Assembly (NCBI GenBank): GCA_030765065.1
Contig: CM060978.1
Coordinates: 60,783,421-60,847,420 of the forward strand
Length of the DNA: 64,000 nt
Direction of reading: 5' to 3'
Origin: Deroplatys truncata
Taxonomy: Eukaryota; Arthropoda; Insecta; Mantodea; Mantidae
Under the pieces are notes generated by a model. That model was given only the letters and a program-made list of their open reading frames with translations. It was not told where the DNA came from and did not search any database. The first letter of the stretch is position 1. Each line of letters begins with the position of its first letter. Of this stretch, positions 32,621-44,603 are shown piece after piece. The position numbers and the translations under genes were made by a program.

Positions 32621-33558
32621 TGAGAAATATGTTTGTTTGTTGCTGCTACGTATGAAAAGCCGATTTGAAGTAGGAGTTGTATTATATTTCAACTGTTGGG
32701 GAGCCGAACTTGTAATAATTGCAATCGCACGTATAGTAAACAGTTTCCGGTAGCCTTTGCACCAGGTTTAAAAAATTATTAATTTTGTAATTAAACTGTT
32801 CCTTTAGATATTTTATACTTATGTTTGCCTCGGCTGCGTTAGTATTATTGTTAGAGACACTTTTCTCTTAGCAGGGTTGTGATACGACAAGAATGTAGGC
32901 TTACACAGATTTTAAGTTTTAATTCACTCCTTTTTATTAATCCTTGACACAAATTAAATAGCACTTCACTGATATCGGGAGCTGTGAGATTCTTATATTT
33001 AATACTTGTACTTTTTAACACGTATACTATTTTCGTCTCACACGAATACATAATTAACTTCTCGAGGACACATCTCGCGTCTGGTTATGGGCACTGTTTT
33101 GGGGCAACTGAATTGATTTCAACCGTCTAAACTTGTAAATTTCTGTATTTCAAGTCTCTGATTGTCTAATCCTATTCCAATAGAATACCTCCATTTAACT
33201 AAAGCTTTTTCTGGTTGTTGATTGGCTATTTTTAAACTGTCTCAAAATTTATTATATTGCTGCTCCAATAATGACGCATTTAAACTTCCTTACTCATTAT
33301 TGCCTCAAGGTTACCTCATTGTTATCTCATAGTTAGCAACGTTTAACTTATTATTCTCACAGCTGCTACATTATTAAATTACGTAATGAATTCACATAAC
33401 ATTGTTAAACATGTTTACAATATTATAAGCATATGCAATGACCGTTACATACATTTTACAAATTATTACATACACATATTGCTTCAAGGCGGGCTTTTAT
33501 TGAATTTATATTTATATAATTTGACTGAAACCATTCAAGTTTTAAAATAACTGCCTCA
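32621..33558 (-). mobile_element. Family A solo-LTR-like element, copy A6
   Basis: On the minus strand it starts TGAGGCAGTTATTTTAAA and ends AACATATTTCTCA, flanked by AGCT (32617-32620) and AGTT (33559-33562), a 4-bp duplication with one change. One 3' unit, CTTCAAATCGGCTTTTCATA, is followed by CGTAGCAGCAACAAACAAAC. The end ATATTTCTCA is shared with copy A8 rather than with the CTTCTTCA majority. Confidence 0.85.
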
Positions 33559-33562
33559 AGTT

Positions 33563-34189
33563 GAAAACAACAAAACCTTCCTACCGATGATAAAAGGAAT
33601 TAGTTAACACTGATATTCGATTTCATAGTTGTAAACCAGTAGTATTTTGTGTTTGACCATTTACCATACTCTTTATTGTTCTAAGTAGCCACTATTTTAT
33701 AATTACGCCAAATAATGAAAGGCTGATGATAGGAAAGAAATACTTGTGTTACAAACTTCCTTAGGCATGTTGTCAACAATGGCTCATAGCTCGAAATATT
33801 AATTGCAAGAAATCTTTAGTTAAAGCTCTCATTGTTTAAAAAGCCACAATATTCCCTTAAGGTACACTGTGAAGATATGCAATTATAGGCACTATAAAAT
33901 TAGTATATTTCACTCCAGTAAACATTAAACATATTTGTGCAGGATGCACCATTTAAGTTGAGACTGTACAATACCTCCAAAACGAAGCGTTGTAGAAAGA
34001 AATGTCGTTAATAAAAGCTGCTTGATGTTATGGGGAACTAAATGCCATTAGTCGTGTTTTGTTTGGAGGACGTCGTGATGGTCATTTTAGAGTAGTATAT
34101 CAAACAAAAGTCATCCATCTATTCAAATAACAGGCGCAAAAGGTAGATAGGTTAACATTGGTTGTAAGGAAGTGTGTGCGTTTATACAC
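33563..34189. repeat. Family D-related segment, then unassigned sequence
   Basis: TTAGTTAACACTGATATTCG and TTGTAAACCAGTA match 29445-29480 in family D, and CACAATATTCCCTTAAGG near 33850 matches its CCCAATATTC block. From about 33900 nothing is recognised. Confidence 0.45.
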
Positions 34190-35148
34190 TAGGGCAGTAT
34201 TTTTAACACTTAAATTATTTCAGTCTAATTATATTATATATAAATTCAATAACAGCCCACCTTAAAGCAATGTGTGTACCAATATATAAAAAGTGTATAT
34301 TACAGTCATTGTGTATATTTATATTTTTGTATACATGTAATATGTTATCTGAATATATTACGTAATTTAATAATGTAGGAGCTGTGTGAATAATGGGTTA
34401 AAAGTTGCTAACAATGAGGTGACCTTGAAGCAATAACGAGTAAGAAAGTGTAATAATGCTACTAGTCATTCCTGGAGCAACAATGATATAATTTTTGTCA
34501 CAGTTTATAAAATAGCCAATCAACAACCAGATAAAAGTTTAATTTAAATAAAGGTATTCTATTGGATTAGGAATAGTAATCAGAGACTTGAAATACAGAA
34601 ATTTACAAATTTAGGCGGTTGAAATCAAGTCAGTTTTTTGTAGACAGGGCTCCTAACTGGACGCGTTGCTAGTAGACAGTGTTTCTAAACGGATGCGAGA
34701 TGTGTCCTCGAGAAATTTAATACGTATTTTGTGTGAGAAAATAGTTTACGTGTTAAAAACGCAAGTATTTAATAAAAGAATCTTACAGCTCTCTATATCA
34801 GTGAAGTGTTATTTAAATCGTGTCAAGCATTAATAAATGGAGTGATGAAAAACTTAAAATCTGTGTAAGCCTACATTCTTAAGTCGCACCACCTCCCTGC
34901 TAAGGCATTCATGTCCCTAAAAAAAATATAAATACTGACGCAGCCGAGGCAAACATAAATATATAATATTTAAAGAAACAGTCAAAATTACAAAGTTAAT
35001 ATTTTTTCAAACTAGCGGCAAAGGCCACCGGACCGGAAAGTACATTTGGGGCGAAGGCTACCGGAAACCTTTTACCATACGTGCGGTTGCAACTTCTTCA
35101 AATTGGCTCCCAAAGCGTGGGACAAATAACAATATAACTACTTCTTCA
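34190..35148 (+). mobile_element. Family A solo-LTR-like element, copy A7
   Basis: The start is altered to TAGGGCAGTATTTTTAAC. The end is CTACTTCTTCA, with a 4-bp duplication ACAC (34186-34189, 35149-35152). The last unit CTTCAAATTGGCTCCCAAAG with CGTGGGACAAATAAC is close to a tRNA-Lys primer-binding site. Confidence 0.85.
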
Positions 35149-35152
35149 ACAC

Positions 35153-35605
35153 TAGTGAGGTGTTACGTAGGTTATTTATTTAACATTTTACATACTTATT
35201 TATGATTATGGAGGGAAAAGCTACAAAGAGACGAAATGCTGGTAAACTAAGAAGAAATGCTATTTAATAATGAATGTGTTAAATTATTTCTTAAGTAAAA
35301 TGAGTGCTAATAAGGCAGTAAAAGAAACAGCTAAAACTACAGGGTGTTAGAAACAGTGTGTATAGGATAAAAAAGGAACGAATAAAAGGACCTCTAAGGT
35401 TCCAAAAACCAAAGCAAAGAAGAGTGGATGAAATAAAAATCCGCTAGGTTAATGCAATATTATGTAATAGCGCAAAACTGTTGTCCAGGGTAAACAGTGC
35501 TGATATCTTACAAAATTATAGAAGTTATCATTGTATATCGCCAAATATCTTGTAATAATGCTTATTTTTATGCCTGTAAAATCATATTTCGAAGTACTAA
35601 AAGTA
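35153..35605 (+). pseudogene. Tc1-type transposase helix-turn-helix fragment
   Basis: About 35300-35443 translates as MSANKAVKETAKTTG and then GVRNSVYRIKKERIKGPLRF with QKPKQRRVDEIKIR after a one-base shift. This resembles the N-terminal DNA-binding part (TGVSRNTVYRIKKE, GPLRSP) of a Tc1-like family. No catalytic part follows before the mariner element at 35606. The rest of the interval is unassigned. Confidence 0.55.
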
Positions 35606-36304
35606 CGAGGGGCGTCCAGTAAGTAAGGAACAATTGCACATCATTCTCGGTGCCGGTCCCACACCATGACAATTGCATCCACCCTAGTTAGCTCTTTACT
35701 ACACCTCAGTGCGAGTCGAGTTTCGTAATGTGAGGTCACGCCTGTGTGTGCTACAACATATCCAAATGGCGGCGCCAACTGAAAATCCCGCCAAATGTGA
35801 AATGCGTAGTGTGATTCATTTTTTAAATGCACAAAATGTTCGCCCAATAGAAATTTTTAGGAAAATAATGTAAGTGTATGGTGATAATGCAATGAACGAG
35901 CCTTCAGTGAGGAAATGGTGCATAATGTTTAACCAAAGAAGAACAAGTGTGTACAACGAAGACCGGTGTGGGAGGCCATTACTCATAGCGTATTAGTTTA
36001 AAGCAAATGTTGATGAAAGAATGCAGCATATTCACTTGTTTCCGAAAATAAAGAGCTTTCTGGGTGGAAAAGGGTTTTCAACCGATGAAGGCCACATAAT
36101 CGGCAGTGACAGTCTCTGACAGTAGAAGAGTATAAATAAGCAATGAAAAACTGGTACCAGTTACAACAATTGCCTTGACAGCAATGGCGATTACATTGAG
36201 AAATAGAGTAAGGCACTGTATCTTTGTAAATAAAGTTTTGCGTTGAAATCTTTTGTTATTATTTAGTTATGCTAAATCGTTCTTTACTTTCTGGATGCCC
36301 CTTG
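35606..36304 (+). mobile_element. Internally deleted mariner element with TIRs
   Basis: The left end CGAGGGGCGTCCAGTAAGTA pairs with the right end, CAAGGGGCATCCAGAAAGTA on the minus strand, with TA outside each (35604-35605, 36305-36306). At 699 bp, it joins an N-terminal transposase start (ATG at 35767: MAAPTENPAKCEMRSVIHFL, then SVRKWCIMFNQRRTSV and EDRCGRPLL) to a C-terminal end (KGFSTDEG near 36073 and GDYIEK near 36187). The whole catalytic middle is missing. It shares its TIR with the fragment at 12645. Confidence 0.88.
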
Positions 36305-36306
36305 TA

Positions 36307-37494
36307 CAAAGAGGAGACAAAGTGTAGGTGAAAATTAAATGTCTTATTATTACCTTAAATAGCAATGCAGATATTTCACTTTTTCGTGATGTAACATTCA
36401 TTATACATTAAATTGGTAGACCGATCGCAGCTGGACACCAAATTTGCGAGCGCACATATAGTACATGTGGCAAGAGTGCGATCCATTTAAGCTGTGCTGT
36501 CTTAAGCGTGAGGCAAGATTTATTTTTATTCAGGGGGCCTGAAAACTTTTTTCCACTTCACGTCCTCATTAGTAACAAGCATTAGCTTGTGATATAAACA
36601 GTTTTTGCTGCCTAAATGGAACTCGGTCCGAATAGCCTCATTTATAACTATTTCTAGGTAACATAACGAATACCTGTGAATTTTTCATGGATGGAAACAT
36701 TACATGTGTTTTATTATACAATTTTGCAACAGTTCTTTGAAGGCAGTATGTTTTTAAGAGACAAAAAATAAAGAACGAAGAAAAGCTATGTTCTAAATGT
36801 GTGTTTCGGCTATTTCGACACTATATTTCAGCAAAACTGTCCCCAAGAAAGAAAGTCCGTAAACTGCCCATTCTAATATACTACTGCGTCGAGTGAAATT
36901 TTTTCTTTCAGAGCTCGCCTTTTTATATGGGCCATATAAGCAAAGAGCAGTCAAGCCATAATCGGAAAAGTACGACGTCTCTCAAAGTTAAACAATAACA
37001 GTATATTCCCAGACCATCCATGAAGTCCTCTAAGGGAGTGGGTGTATTCAGAAATAAATGTGAGGAGAAAAACTCATTTCACGAGACAACACAGGGCAAT
37101 GTGTAGTTCTCAATAGCCAGCGAGCCTATTGTTGGGAACTTCAATATGCAACAGATCTGTTGATTATATTAGGAACAGGATTTCAATAGTGGTGTCGAGG
37201 TACGTCAACAGTTTCAAGCAAATTGCCGCTACTGTTTTGAGCACATCTTTTCTCGCATTTCTGTTTTTGTTACCTTTCACTTTGCTCTAGACAAGGGGCA
37301 AATGAATAGAAAGGCTTCACACTGTTGCCTAGAATGTGTAGCCAAGGTATTTTTGGATGTATCATTATTGGACCGTGCCTATAACGGCTTTTCCATAGTT
37401 GAACCAATGCTACATTCCATCGGCTCTTCATGTAAAAACGCGGGATAAGCGGAAAAGCATTCGAGCAACCTGCAGCGTTAAATGACTTGTAAAT
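36307..37494. other. Unassigned sequence
   Basis: About 1.2 kb without recognised families or frames. Confidence 0.45.
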
Positions 37495-38248
37495 GAATTA
37501 GGTAGAGGAAGTATTGCATTCAACTCAAAAAGGTTATACTGAGATTTCACTGGAAACATATATTTTGAGGTTCTCTGAAAATTTTGATGTGCCACAATCA
37601 CATTACTTTCTCTGTACTGTGCTACAAACTATTATTACAGCTTATAATACAGATAAACCTCCATTACGCATTTCGTTGTAGGCATAAAAACAATACGCTA
37701 AGCTTTAGCAATCGTGAAATCCTTTCAAAGCCGGTCGCCTTGAATTTCTGTTGAGTTTGCATTACATGAAAAAGAAGGAAAGAAAGAAAGAATAAAGCAA
37801 TAGCGTTTTGCCATTGTGAAAACTATATATAAAGTATCTGAAAACTCATACCAATAAAAGGAATATCTATGAAATGGTTAGCACCACCAAAAATCTAATT
37901 TGACATAGCTGAAATATGTGCTTTGACGAGATCTACATATTGGTTTGCTTATAAGAGAATGTCTATGTCCTTCGGTTTTCCCATTACACCAAAATCACTT
38001 GAAATGAAAAGGATTTCACAGATTACTCGTAGAAAATTCAGGATACATATTTTGCCATGAAAATTATTAGCCATTTTTGAGAAAATAATGAAACATTTTC
38101 CATGTAATAGGTACTTTAGGATGGGGTGATTTTCCTGAAAAATCTCTGTGTAGCGTCCTTAGAAAATGAACTCAACTGCTTAAAGTCTGGTGTACTATAT
38201 TTGATACAAAAATGTGTCTTTTAAGCTTTTAAGTTTGATCGCTTTTTT
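37495..38248. mobile_element. Old family B fragments in opposite orientations
   Basis: 37495-37585 is a minus-oriented 3' piece (GTAGAGGAAGTATTGCATTC, GAGATTTCACTGGAAACATA). 37590-38240 is a plus-oriented diverged copy (ATCACATTACTTTCTCTGTA, CTTTGACGAGATCTACATAT, CCATTTTTGAGAAAATAATG). Both belong to the older subfamily. The right end is where the next copy begins, in a T-run. Confidence 0.55.
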
Positions 38249-39119
38249 ACTTTCTCTACTACGTATAGTAAGTAGGGGAAGTATTGTATTCCACCCAAAA
38301 ATTCGATACCGAGATTTCACCGGAAATATATGTTTTGAGACCCCCTTAATCCAAAAAAAGCATTTTTGGAAACATGTCCGTGCTGGTGTCTGTGTGTGTG
38401 TGCCTGAAACAACATAACTCAGAAACGAACAGTCGGATAAACACCAAACTTGGTATTTAGGTTCAGTATCTTCAAGAGATGCGACACGAAGGTTTTTAAG
38501 AAAATCCCCCTGCCCAGATTACCCTTTACATGGAACATTTTTCGAAAATTTTAATTTTCTCAAAAATGGCTCTTAACGATTTTGATTAAAATACCAGTTT
38601 ACGATGTTTTCATGACAAATGAAATATATATCTCGAATTTTCTGGGAATGTCTGCAAAAGTATTCTTCATTGTGAACGACTTTTGCATAACTGGTAAACC
38701 ATAAGAGATAGGCAACATTTTACTACACAAAAAATGTAGATCGCGATAAAATACACAATTTATGTCATATACATTTTATTTGTTGAGTGAACTATTTTCG
38801 AGATATTGCTTGTTATTCCCTTAGATTTTCTAATATTTATATTTTCTAATACTACTTTCTAATACTTTTTCTCAAATGGGAATTCGTTATTCATCTTTTT
38901 CCATTTCCTGTACATACAAAGAGAATGGAATGCTCCACATAGCAACCAGCTCTTAAAAGATTTGAGTATCGCTTAAAGTCTACTATATTCCCCTTGCACC
39001 TACAAGAAAATTAGCAATAAGATTAACATCTCGATTAACATGAAGCATATGGAGAATAAGCGTTTGTAAAAATAGTTTGTACAAGAGTAGAGAAAGTCAT
39101 GTGAGTGTAACACATCAGA
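38249..39119 (-). mobile_element. Family B element, complete, in a T-run
   Basis: On the plus strand it begins ACTTTCTCTACTACGTATAG after TTTTTT and ends GTGAGTGTAACACATCAGA before TTTTT, so the flanks are homopolymer T on both sides. Both 12-bp inverted-repeat halves are intact (ACTTTCTCTACT and AGTAGAGAAAGT at about 39086). The microsatellite core is GTGTCTGTGTGTGTGTGCC. At 871 bp it is a good reference copy. Confidence 0.88.
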
Positions 39120-39124
39120 TTTTT

Positions 39125-39365
39125 AAAACTACTTTTAAAGCCTTTACTTATCAACTTTACGAAAGGAGATGCTGAAACTGGCCACCATCGTTTTTCCATA
39201 CATTTTTGGTACCTCTTTAGGAAACTATCCATCACTCGCTGTAGTTCACGTTGAGAAATTTCCTGGCGGATATTTTGTTTTAATTCTTCCAGGGTGTGTG
39301 TGTTTGTCTTGTACACTTTGTTTAAGTTAGCCCAGAGATAGAAATCGCAGGGGGTTATGTACATA
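39125..39365 (-). pseudogene. Transposase fragment (TPCDFYLW type)
   Basis: The minus-strand frame reads ITPCDFYLWANLNKVYKTNT, HTLEELKQNIRQEIS, ELQRVMDSFLKRYQKCMEKR. This is the C-terminus of a mariner/IS630-superfamily transposase group with the LT.CDFYLWG..K..VY.TNPHTLEEL pattern. Only about 75 residues are homologous, and the frame's last ~35 residues run into the family B copy. A fragment without ends. Confidence 0.75.
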
Positions 39366-39370
39366 TAATT

Positions 39371-40385
39371 ATATTAGCAGATGATCGTTTGTTAATGGCA
39401 GAGAATCAGGAGGATGTGCAGAAATGAATGTTCGACCTGAATAAGACAATAAAAGAATACCAAACACAAATACATTAAAAGTATTAACAAAAGCGAAGTT
39501 AAAATATATTCATATTTCTTGAGTTGACGTATGAATAAACAAAAATGTTTGGATTTCGAGATCCCTCCCATAGATGAGGTCATGCAGTTCCTTTTACAAC
39601 CACCAGATGAGGTTCGCAACGAGTCCATGGCAAGAGGTAGGGGGAAAAAACAAGAGAACAGCTTAGTCGACTCACCTGCTGAACATAGGTAGGGCGCTAC
39701 CTAAAACAATTGTCCATTTTAATTTTAAGAACTTGACGCGAGTAAAGTTGTGTTAACACATCGATTCAAGAAATATGAGTAAAAGAATACAATATAGAAA
39801 TTTCGGGATAAAAACAAAGGCTACGGCATGATGGGTAAAGAAAAATTTTAGGTAAAAATTGTAAATACTCGAGCAGCTGTCAACCTATAAATATTTGAGT
39901 TCAACAATATCAATAATTAATGGAAGGCAGAAAAGGAAGAAAATATCAAAGCATATAACAAAATCAATGGGTGTATTAAAAGATGTTTTGGTAGAAATAT
40001 GAGGATGGATCTTAAATTAAGACTTTATAGAATAACATCTAAGCCCACATTAAAATATGCATCTGAGACTTGAATAGGAAAAACCAAGATTGGAGGCACC
40101 AAAAAAGAGATTTTTAAGGTCTTTATTGGGTATAACTAGAAAAGATCGACTCTGGAATTTCATACCAAGGAGAAGAACTAGAGGAAGCAAACAGTGTAGA
40201 AGATATTAAAAGGTATCAGCGGGTATTAGAACCTTCGGGGTTACCACGGCAAGCACTGTTTTATAAAACTTTGGGTGGTAGAGACATTGACCGAATCCGC
40301 ATGAGGTGGAGAGAGTAGTTTGATTAGCCTTGGAACAGGAATGAAGGCCTAATCCACGTTAAGGAAGAAGAAGACAAAATGTATC
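39371..40385 (+). pseudogene. LINE reverse transcriptase C-terminal relic
   Basis: ILADDRLLMAENQEDVQ at 39371 carries the reverse-transcriptase ADD box and is followed by MFDLNKTIKEY. After about 300 bp of scrambled or inserted sequence come YKYLSSTISINN, NKINGCIKRCFGRNMRMDLK, LRLYRITSKPTLKYASET, RFLRSLLGI-like, and near 40240 GYHGKHCF and GGRDIDRIRMRW in mixed frames, ending in GAAGAAGAAGAC. The order is that of RTE/Jockey-like insect LINE ORF2 C-termini (YLGS, KPTLKYGSETW, GRPRKRW, poly-Lys/Glu codon end). Stops and frameshifts are numerous. Endonuclease and N-terminal RT are absent. Confidence 0.8.
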
Positions 40386-41834
40386 CAACCAGTGGACAAT
40401 CTTTGATACCGTAATTGACATGAAGATACAAGTAATTAAATAAACCCATAAAATTAGTTAAGGAAATAAATGCAATACATAATTTCTGTACATTAAATTA
40501 ATTTACGTATTATGTAACAGGTTTGAATATAAAGATTTGTCCGAAGAATAAAAGTCATTAGCGAGTTATTTTGAGAAACGTCGTTAATAACAGCCGAATA
40601 TAGAACACATTAGTTTAAAGACTCTTGCAATGCAGTTAGGGTTTAGTTCAGTACGTTTACAAATTCACAGACCGGAATTCCGCAAATTAGAAAGACAAAT
40701 GAAATTCTTAGAGTTCAGCAGGCATGGCTTAGCAACAGTGTCAGATCGCGTACGTAGAGTTTTCAGATTGGGCAGCATAAGGAGGTAACGTTGGTGGGAG
40801 TAGCTACAGGTAGGCGGACCTTAAGTTAGGAAATTTCGTGCAACCTAAATCAGACATACTCTCTCTTGAGGATTATTCACTTAATCACGTGACTTAATCG
40901 TGTGAAGACGATCCTTGCGACTACGTGTGTGATAGTTTCATTTTAAGTTGTGTAAGGCTTAGTGACGCGCTTGAGAGAGTTAAGAGTTAGCGGCTATCTT
41001 AATCGATCTTTCTGAGCAACATTTCTGCGAATTACGGTAAATGAGCTTCGCTTCCTTATTGTTATATAAGTAATTAACTCGTAAATTCACAGTCGGCGAC
41101 TCTTCTCAAACTGAAACTTTTAGTCAATATTAAAATTTCCCAGCTAACTAATCTGGTGCTGTCCTTTCAAAATACACTCACGCATACCCTGAGAGAAAGA
41201 TCTTATACCCAACCACTGTAGCAGCCGGCAGCAGAACCAACATGAGATATTGGAGATGACGTCAAAAGGTGACACCGAGCATTCACCGTCAAACTTGGCG
41301 ACCATTATCGTATTCATCTTTATATGTATGACACTCGTGAAAATTGTTGCAACCATTGTCGCTCCTGCGAAAAACATTCACAAGTTCACCTGTCAATATT
41401 ATCCAGTTGTTGCATAAGTCACACTTAACTTTAAATGTGCCTGAACGCGATGATGCAGGTGGACAGCGAAGCTAGCATTTTCCAGGACGAGGTTCGCTTA
41501 TCGAAAAAAAATATATAGAGGGCGCTGAGATGTGGTAGAGACATCTGTTGACATGGCAATACTAAGCGCCGCCGCGGACTATTCCGGTCCATAACATTCA
41601 ATACAAGTTTATCACGTTTGAAGGGGCTCCGACCCTTTATAGCTTGCTGGCGAGGTCGTAAGGGAAACAGGCCCAAGTGATCAGAGACATTTGGTACCTC
41701 CGTCTTCTTATGGACCTATAAAAACGGGACGGGGCCCAGTCTGAATTACATCAAAACATGTCGAAACTCATGTGGCCTACGTTGTCCAGGCACAATGACG
41801 TCACCTGGGGGTAATAATGTGAAGTTCGTCGTCT
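40386..41834. other. Unassigned sequence
   Basis: About 1.45 kb. 41640-41760 is less AT-rich with a TATAAAA at about 41718, but no gene structure is readable. Confidence 0.4.
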
Positions 41835-42128
41835 TTCGTTCATGACTTTCTCTACTCATGGCATTATTTATACATACTAAAGATTTATTTATATAAAATG
41901 GTAATTCTACATCCGCTTGATGATTATAAAATAAATACTAATCTTACATTCACACGTCTTTATTTACACACTAATGTTTATTGCATATAGTTGTAGATTC
42001 AACAGGGATAGCAACGGTCAAGTTTTAAAAACTGGTCGCTACGTGCTGGCTTTCAAGTTGCGTTGCCAGAATAAAAGAGTTTGAAAAAAGGACCAGGTGT
42101 GTTCGTGTGTCAACAGAATAACTCAAAG
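41835..42128 (+). mobile_element. Family B fragment, old subfamily
   Basis: TTCATGACTTTCTCTACTCA, GGTCGCTACGTGCTGGCTTT with CAAGTTGCGTT, and at its right end TCAACAGAATAACTCAAAG. The SINE at 42129 interrupts here. Confidence 0.65.
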
Positions 42129-42423
42129 GTCGCCCTCCGTGGTGTAGTGGTTATCATACTAGTCTCTAGTTCCCGGGGCCAAGGATTCAAAACCGTGGAG
42201 AGCGATAGATTTTTTCCGGTGTAGAAATCCTTAGCATCACTTCATTCGGTAGGAAACAAGCCGGTACTCCCATATTGTAGGTTTACGGCACGTAAAAGAA
42301 CCTCAAGCCTCATAAAGAGGCCTCTGAGCAAAATTTCCGGTCTTTCACACCCAATATAGAATGAGACGCTAAGGACAACAAAATTAAAGGGCGTTCATAA
42401 ATAAAACAACATATTTTATTAGC
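42129..42423 (+). mobile_element. tRNA-headed SINE (SINE-1), copy d
   Basis: CTCCGTGGTGTAGTGGTTAT (A box) and AAGGATTCAAAACC (B box degraded) precede GTAGGTTTACGGCACGTAAA, GAACCTCAAGCCTCATAAAG and CCGGTCTTTCACACCCAATA. The flanks ATAACTCAAAG (42118-42128) and ATAGCTCAAGT (42424-42434) are probably a decayed target duplication. Confidence 0.82.
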
Positions 42424-42864
42424 ATAGCTCAAGTACAAAAGATAACCAAACTCTGAATTTAATCTCAGTGTGTTTCAAAGATATGACACGGTTTTCCCTC
42501 GCCCCAAACTACGCTTTGCATGGAAAATCTCTCGTTATTTTCTATTTTCTCAAAAATGGCTCTAACGATTTTGATTAAAATATCATATGTTTAAGATATT
42601 TTCATGACAAATGAAATGTATGTCTCGAATTTTCTGGGAATGTCTCCAAAAGCATTCTTCATTGTGAACGACTTTTGTATAACTGGTAAACCATAAGAGA
42701 TACACAAAGTTTTACTGCACAAAAATGTAGACCGCATTAAAATACACAATTTATGTCATATTGTCATTTTTGTTTAGCGAACCATTTTGGAGATATTGCT
42801 TGTTATTCCCTTAAATTTTCCAGTACTCATGCTTTTCCTCAAATGGAAATTCGTTATTCCTTTT

Positions 42865-44603
42865 ACTTTCTCTATTACGTATAGTAAGTAGGGGAAGTAT
42901 TGTATTGTACTCAAAAATTCTATACCGAGATTTCACCCGAAATACATGTTTTGAGACCCGCTGAATCCAAAGAAAGCATCTTTGCAAACATGTCCGTTTG
43001 TCTGTGTGTCTGTGAACAGCATAACTCAGAAACGAACAGTCGGGTAAACACCAAACTTGGTATTTAGGTTCAGTATCTTCCAGGAATGCTACACGAAGGT
43101 TTTCTAGAAAATCCCCCCATCCCAGGATACCCTTTACATGGAAGATTTTTCGAAAATTTTAATTTTCTCAAAAACGGCTCTAACGATTTTGATTAAAATA
43201 TCATATGTTTAAGATATTTTCATGACAAATAAAATGTATATCTTGAATTTTCTGGGAATGTCTCCAAAAGTGTTCTTCAGTGTGAACGACTTTTGCATAA
43301 CCGGTAAACCATAAGAGGTAGAGAAATTTTTACTACACAAAAAATGTACATCGCGTTAACATACACAATTTATGTCATATACATTTTTTTTTGTTGAGTG
43401 AACCATTTTCGAGATATTGCTTGTTATTCTCTTAAATTTTTCAATACTTATTTTCTTAAATGGGAATTCGTTATTCATTTTTACTTTCTCTACTACGTAT
43501 AGTAAGTAGGGGAAGTATTGTATTCCACCCAAAATTTCGATACCGAGATTTCACCGGAAATGTTTTGAGACTCACTGAATCCAAAAAAAGCAATTTTGGA
43601 AACATGTCCGCGTGTGTGTCTGTGTGTCTGTGAACAGCATAACTCAAAAACGAAGAGTCGGATAAACACCAAACTTGGTATTTAGGTTCAGTATCTTTTA
43701 GAGATGCGACACGAAGGTTTTCAAGAAAATCCCCCCACCCCAGACTACCCTTTACATGGAACATTTTTCGAAAATTTTAATTTTCTCAAAAACGGCTCTA
43801 ACGATTTTGATTAAAATATCATATGTTTAAGATATTGTCATGGCAAATAAAATGTATATCTCGAATTTTCTGGGAATGTCTCCAAAAGTATTCTTCATTA
43901 TGAACGACTTTTTCATAACTGGTAAACCATAAGAGATAGACAAAATTTTACTACACGAAAAATGTAGATCGCGTTAAAATACATAATTTATGTCATTTAC
44001 ATTTCTTTTGTTGAGTGAAGCGTTTGCGAGATATTGCTTGTTATTCCCTTAAATTTTCCAATACTTATACTTTTTCTCAACTTCGTTATTCATTTTTTTT
44101 ATGTTCTGTACATGCAAAGAGAATGGAATGCGCCACATAGCAACCAGCGTTAAAATATTTGACTATTGCTTAAAACCTACCATATTCCCCTTGCATCTAC
44201 AAGAAAATTATCAATAAGATTGACATCTCGATATCTCCATTAACATGAAGCATATGGAGAATAATCGTTTGTAAAAATAGTTTGTACAAGAGTAGAGAAA
44301 GTCATGTGAGTGTAACACATCAGATTTTTTTGTATTTGATATGCAAAGAGTATTAATCTGTGGCAAAGGGAATGGTTCTGCACCTAGCAACCAGCTATTA
44401 AGAGATATGTATATGCTTAAAGGCTACTGTATTTCTATATTGCCCTTGTAAATATATATTCCCCTTACATCTAGAAGAAAATTAGCAATAAGATAGAGTC
44501 TGCAAATGTTTATCTCGATTAATATGAAGTAGATGGAGAATAAGAGGTTGTAAAAATAGTTTGTACAAGAGTAGAGAAAGTCATGTGAGTGTAACACATC
44601 AGA
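42865..44603 (-). mobile_element. Middle family B copy of the nest
   Basis: Its pieces are 42865-43482 (ACTTTCTCTATTACGTATAG to AATTCGTTATTCATTTTT) and 44325-44603 (TTTTTTTGTATTTGATATGC to GTGTAACACATCAGA). The right piece has diverged around CTGTGGCAAAGGGAATGG. Confidence 0.8.
43483..44324 (-). mobile_element. Inner, complete family B copy
   Basis: On the plus strand it begins ACTTTCTCTACTACGTATAG and ends GTGTAACACATCAGA, 842 bp, with both inverted-repeat halves intact and T-runs outside. The 97-aa minus frame 43764-43471 crosses its end and is repeat translation. Confidence 0.88.

Noticed and set aside
32621-33558. Family A as a TIR DNA transposon
   Set aside because: The ends TGAGGCAG and TGAAGAAG are not inverted copies of each other, while TG...CA with 4-5 bp duplications fits an LTR.
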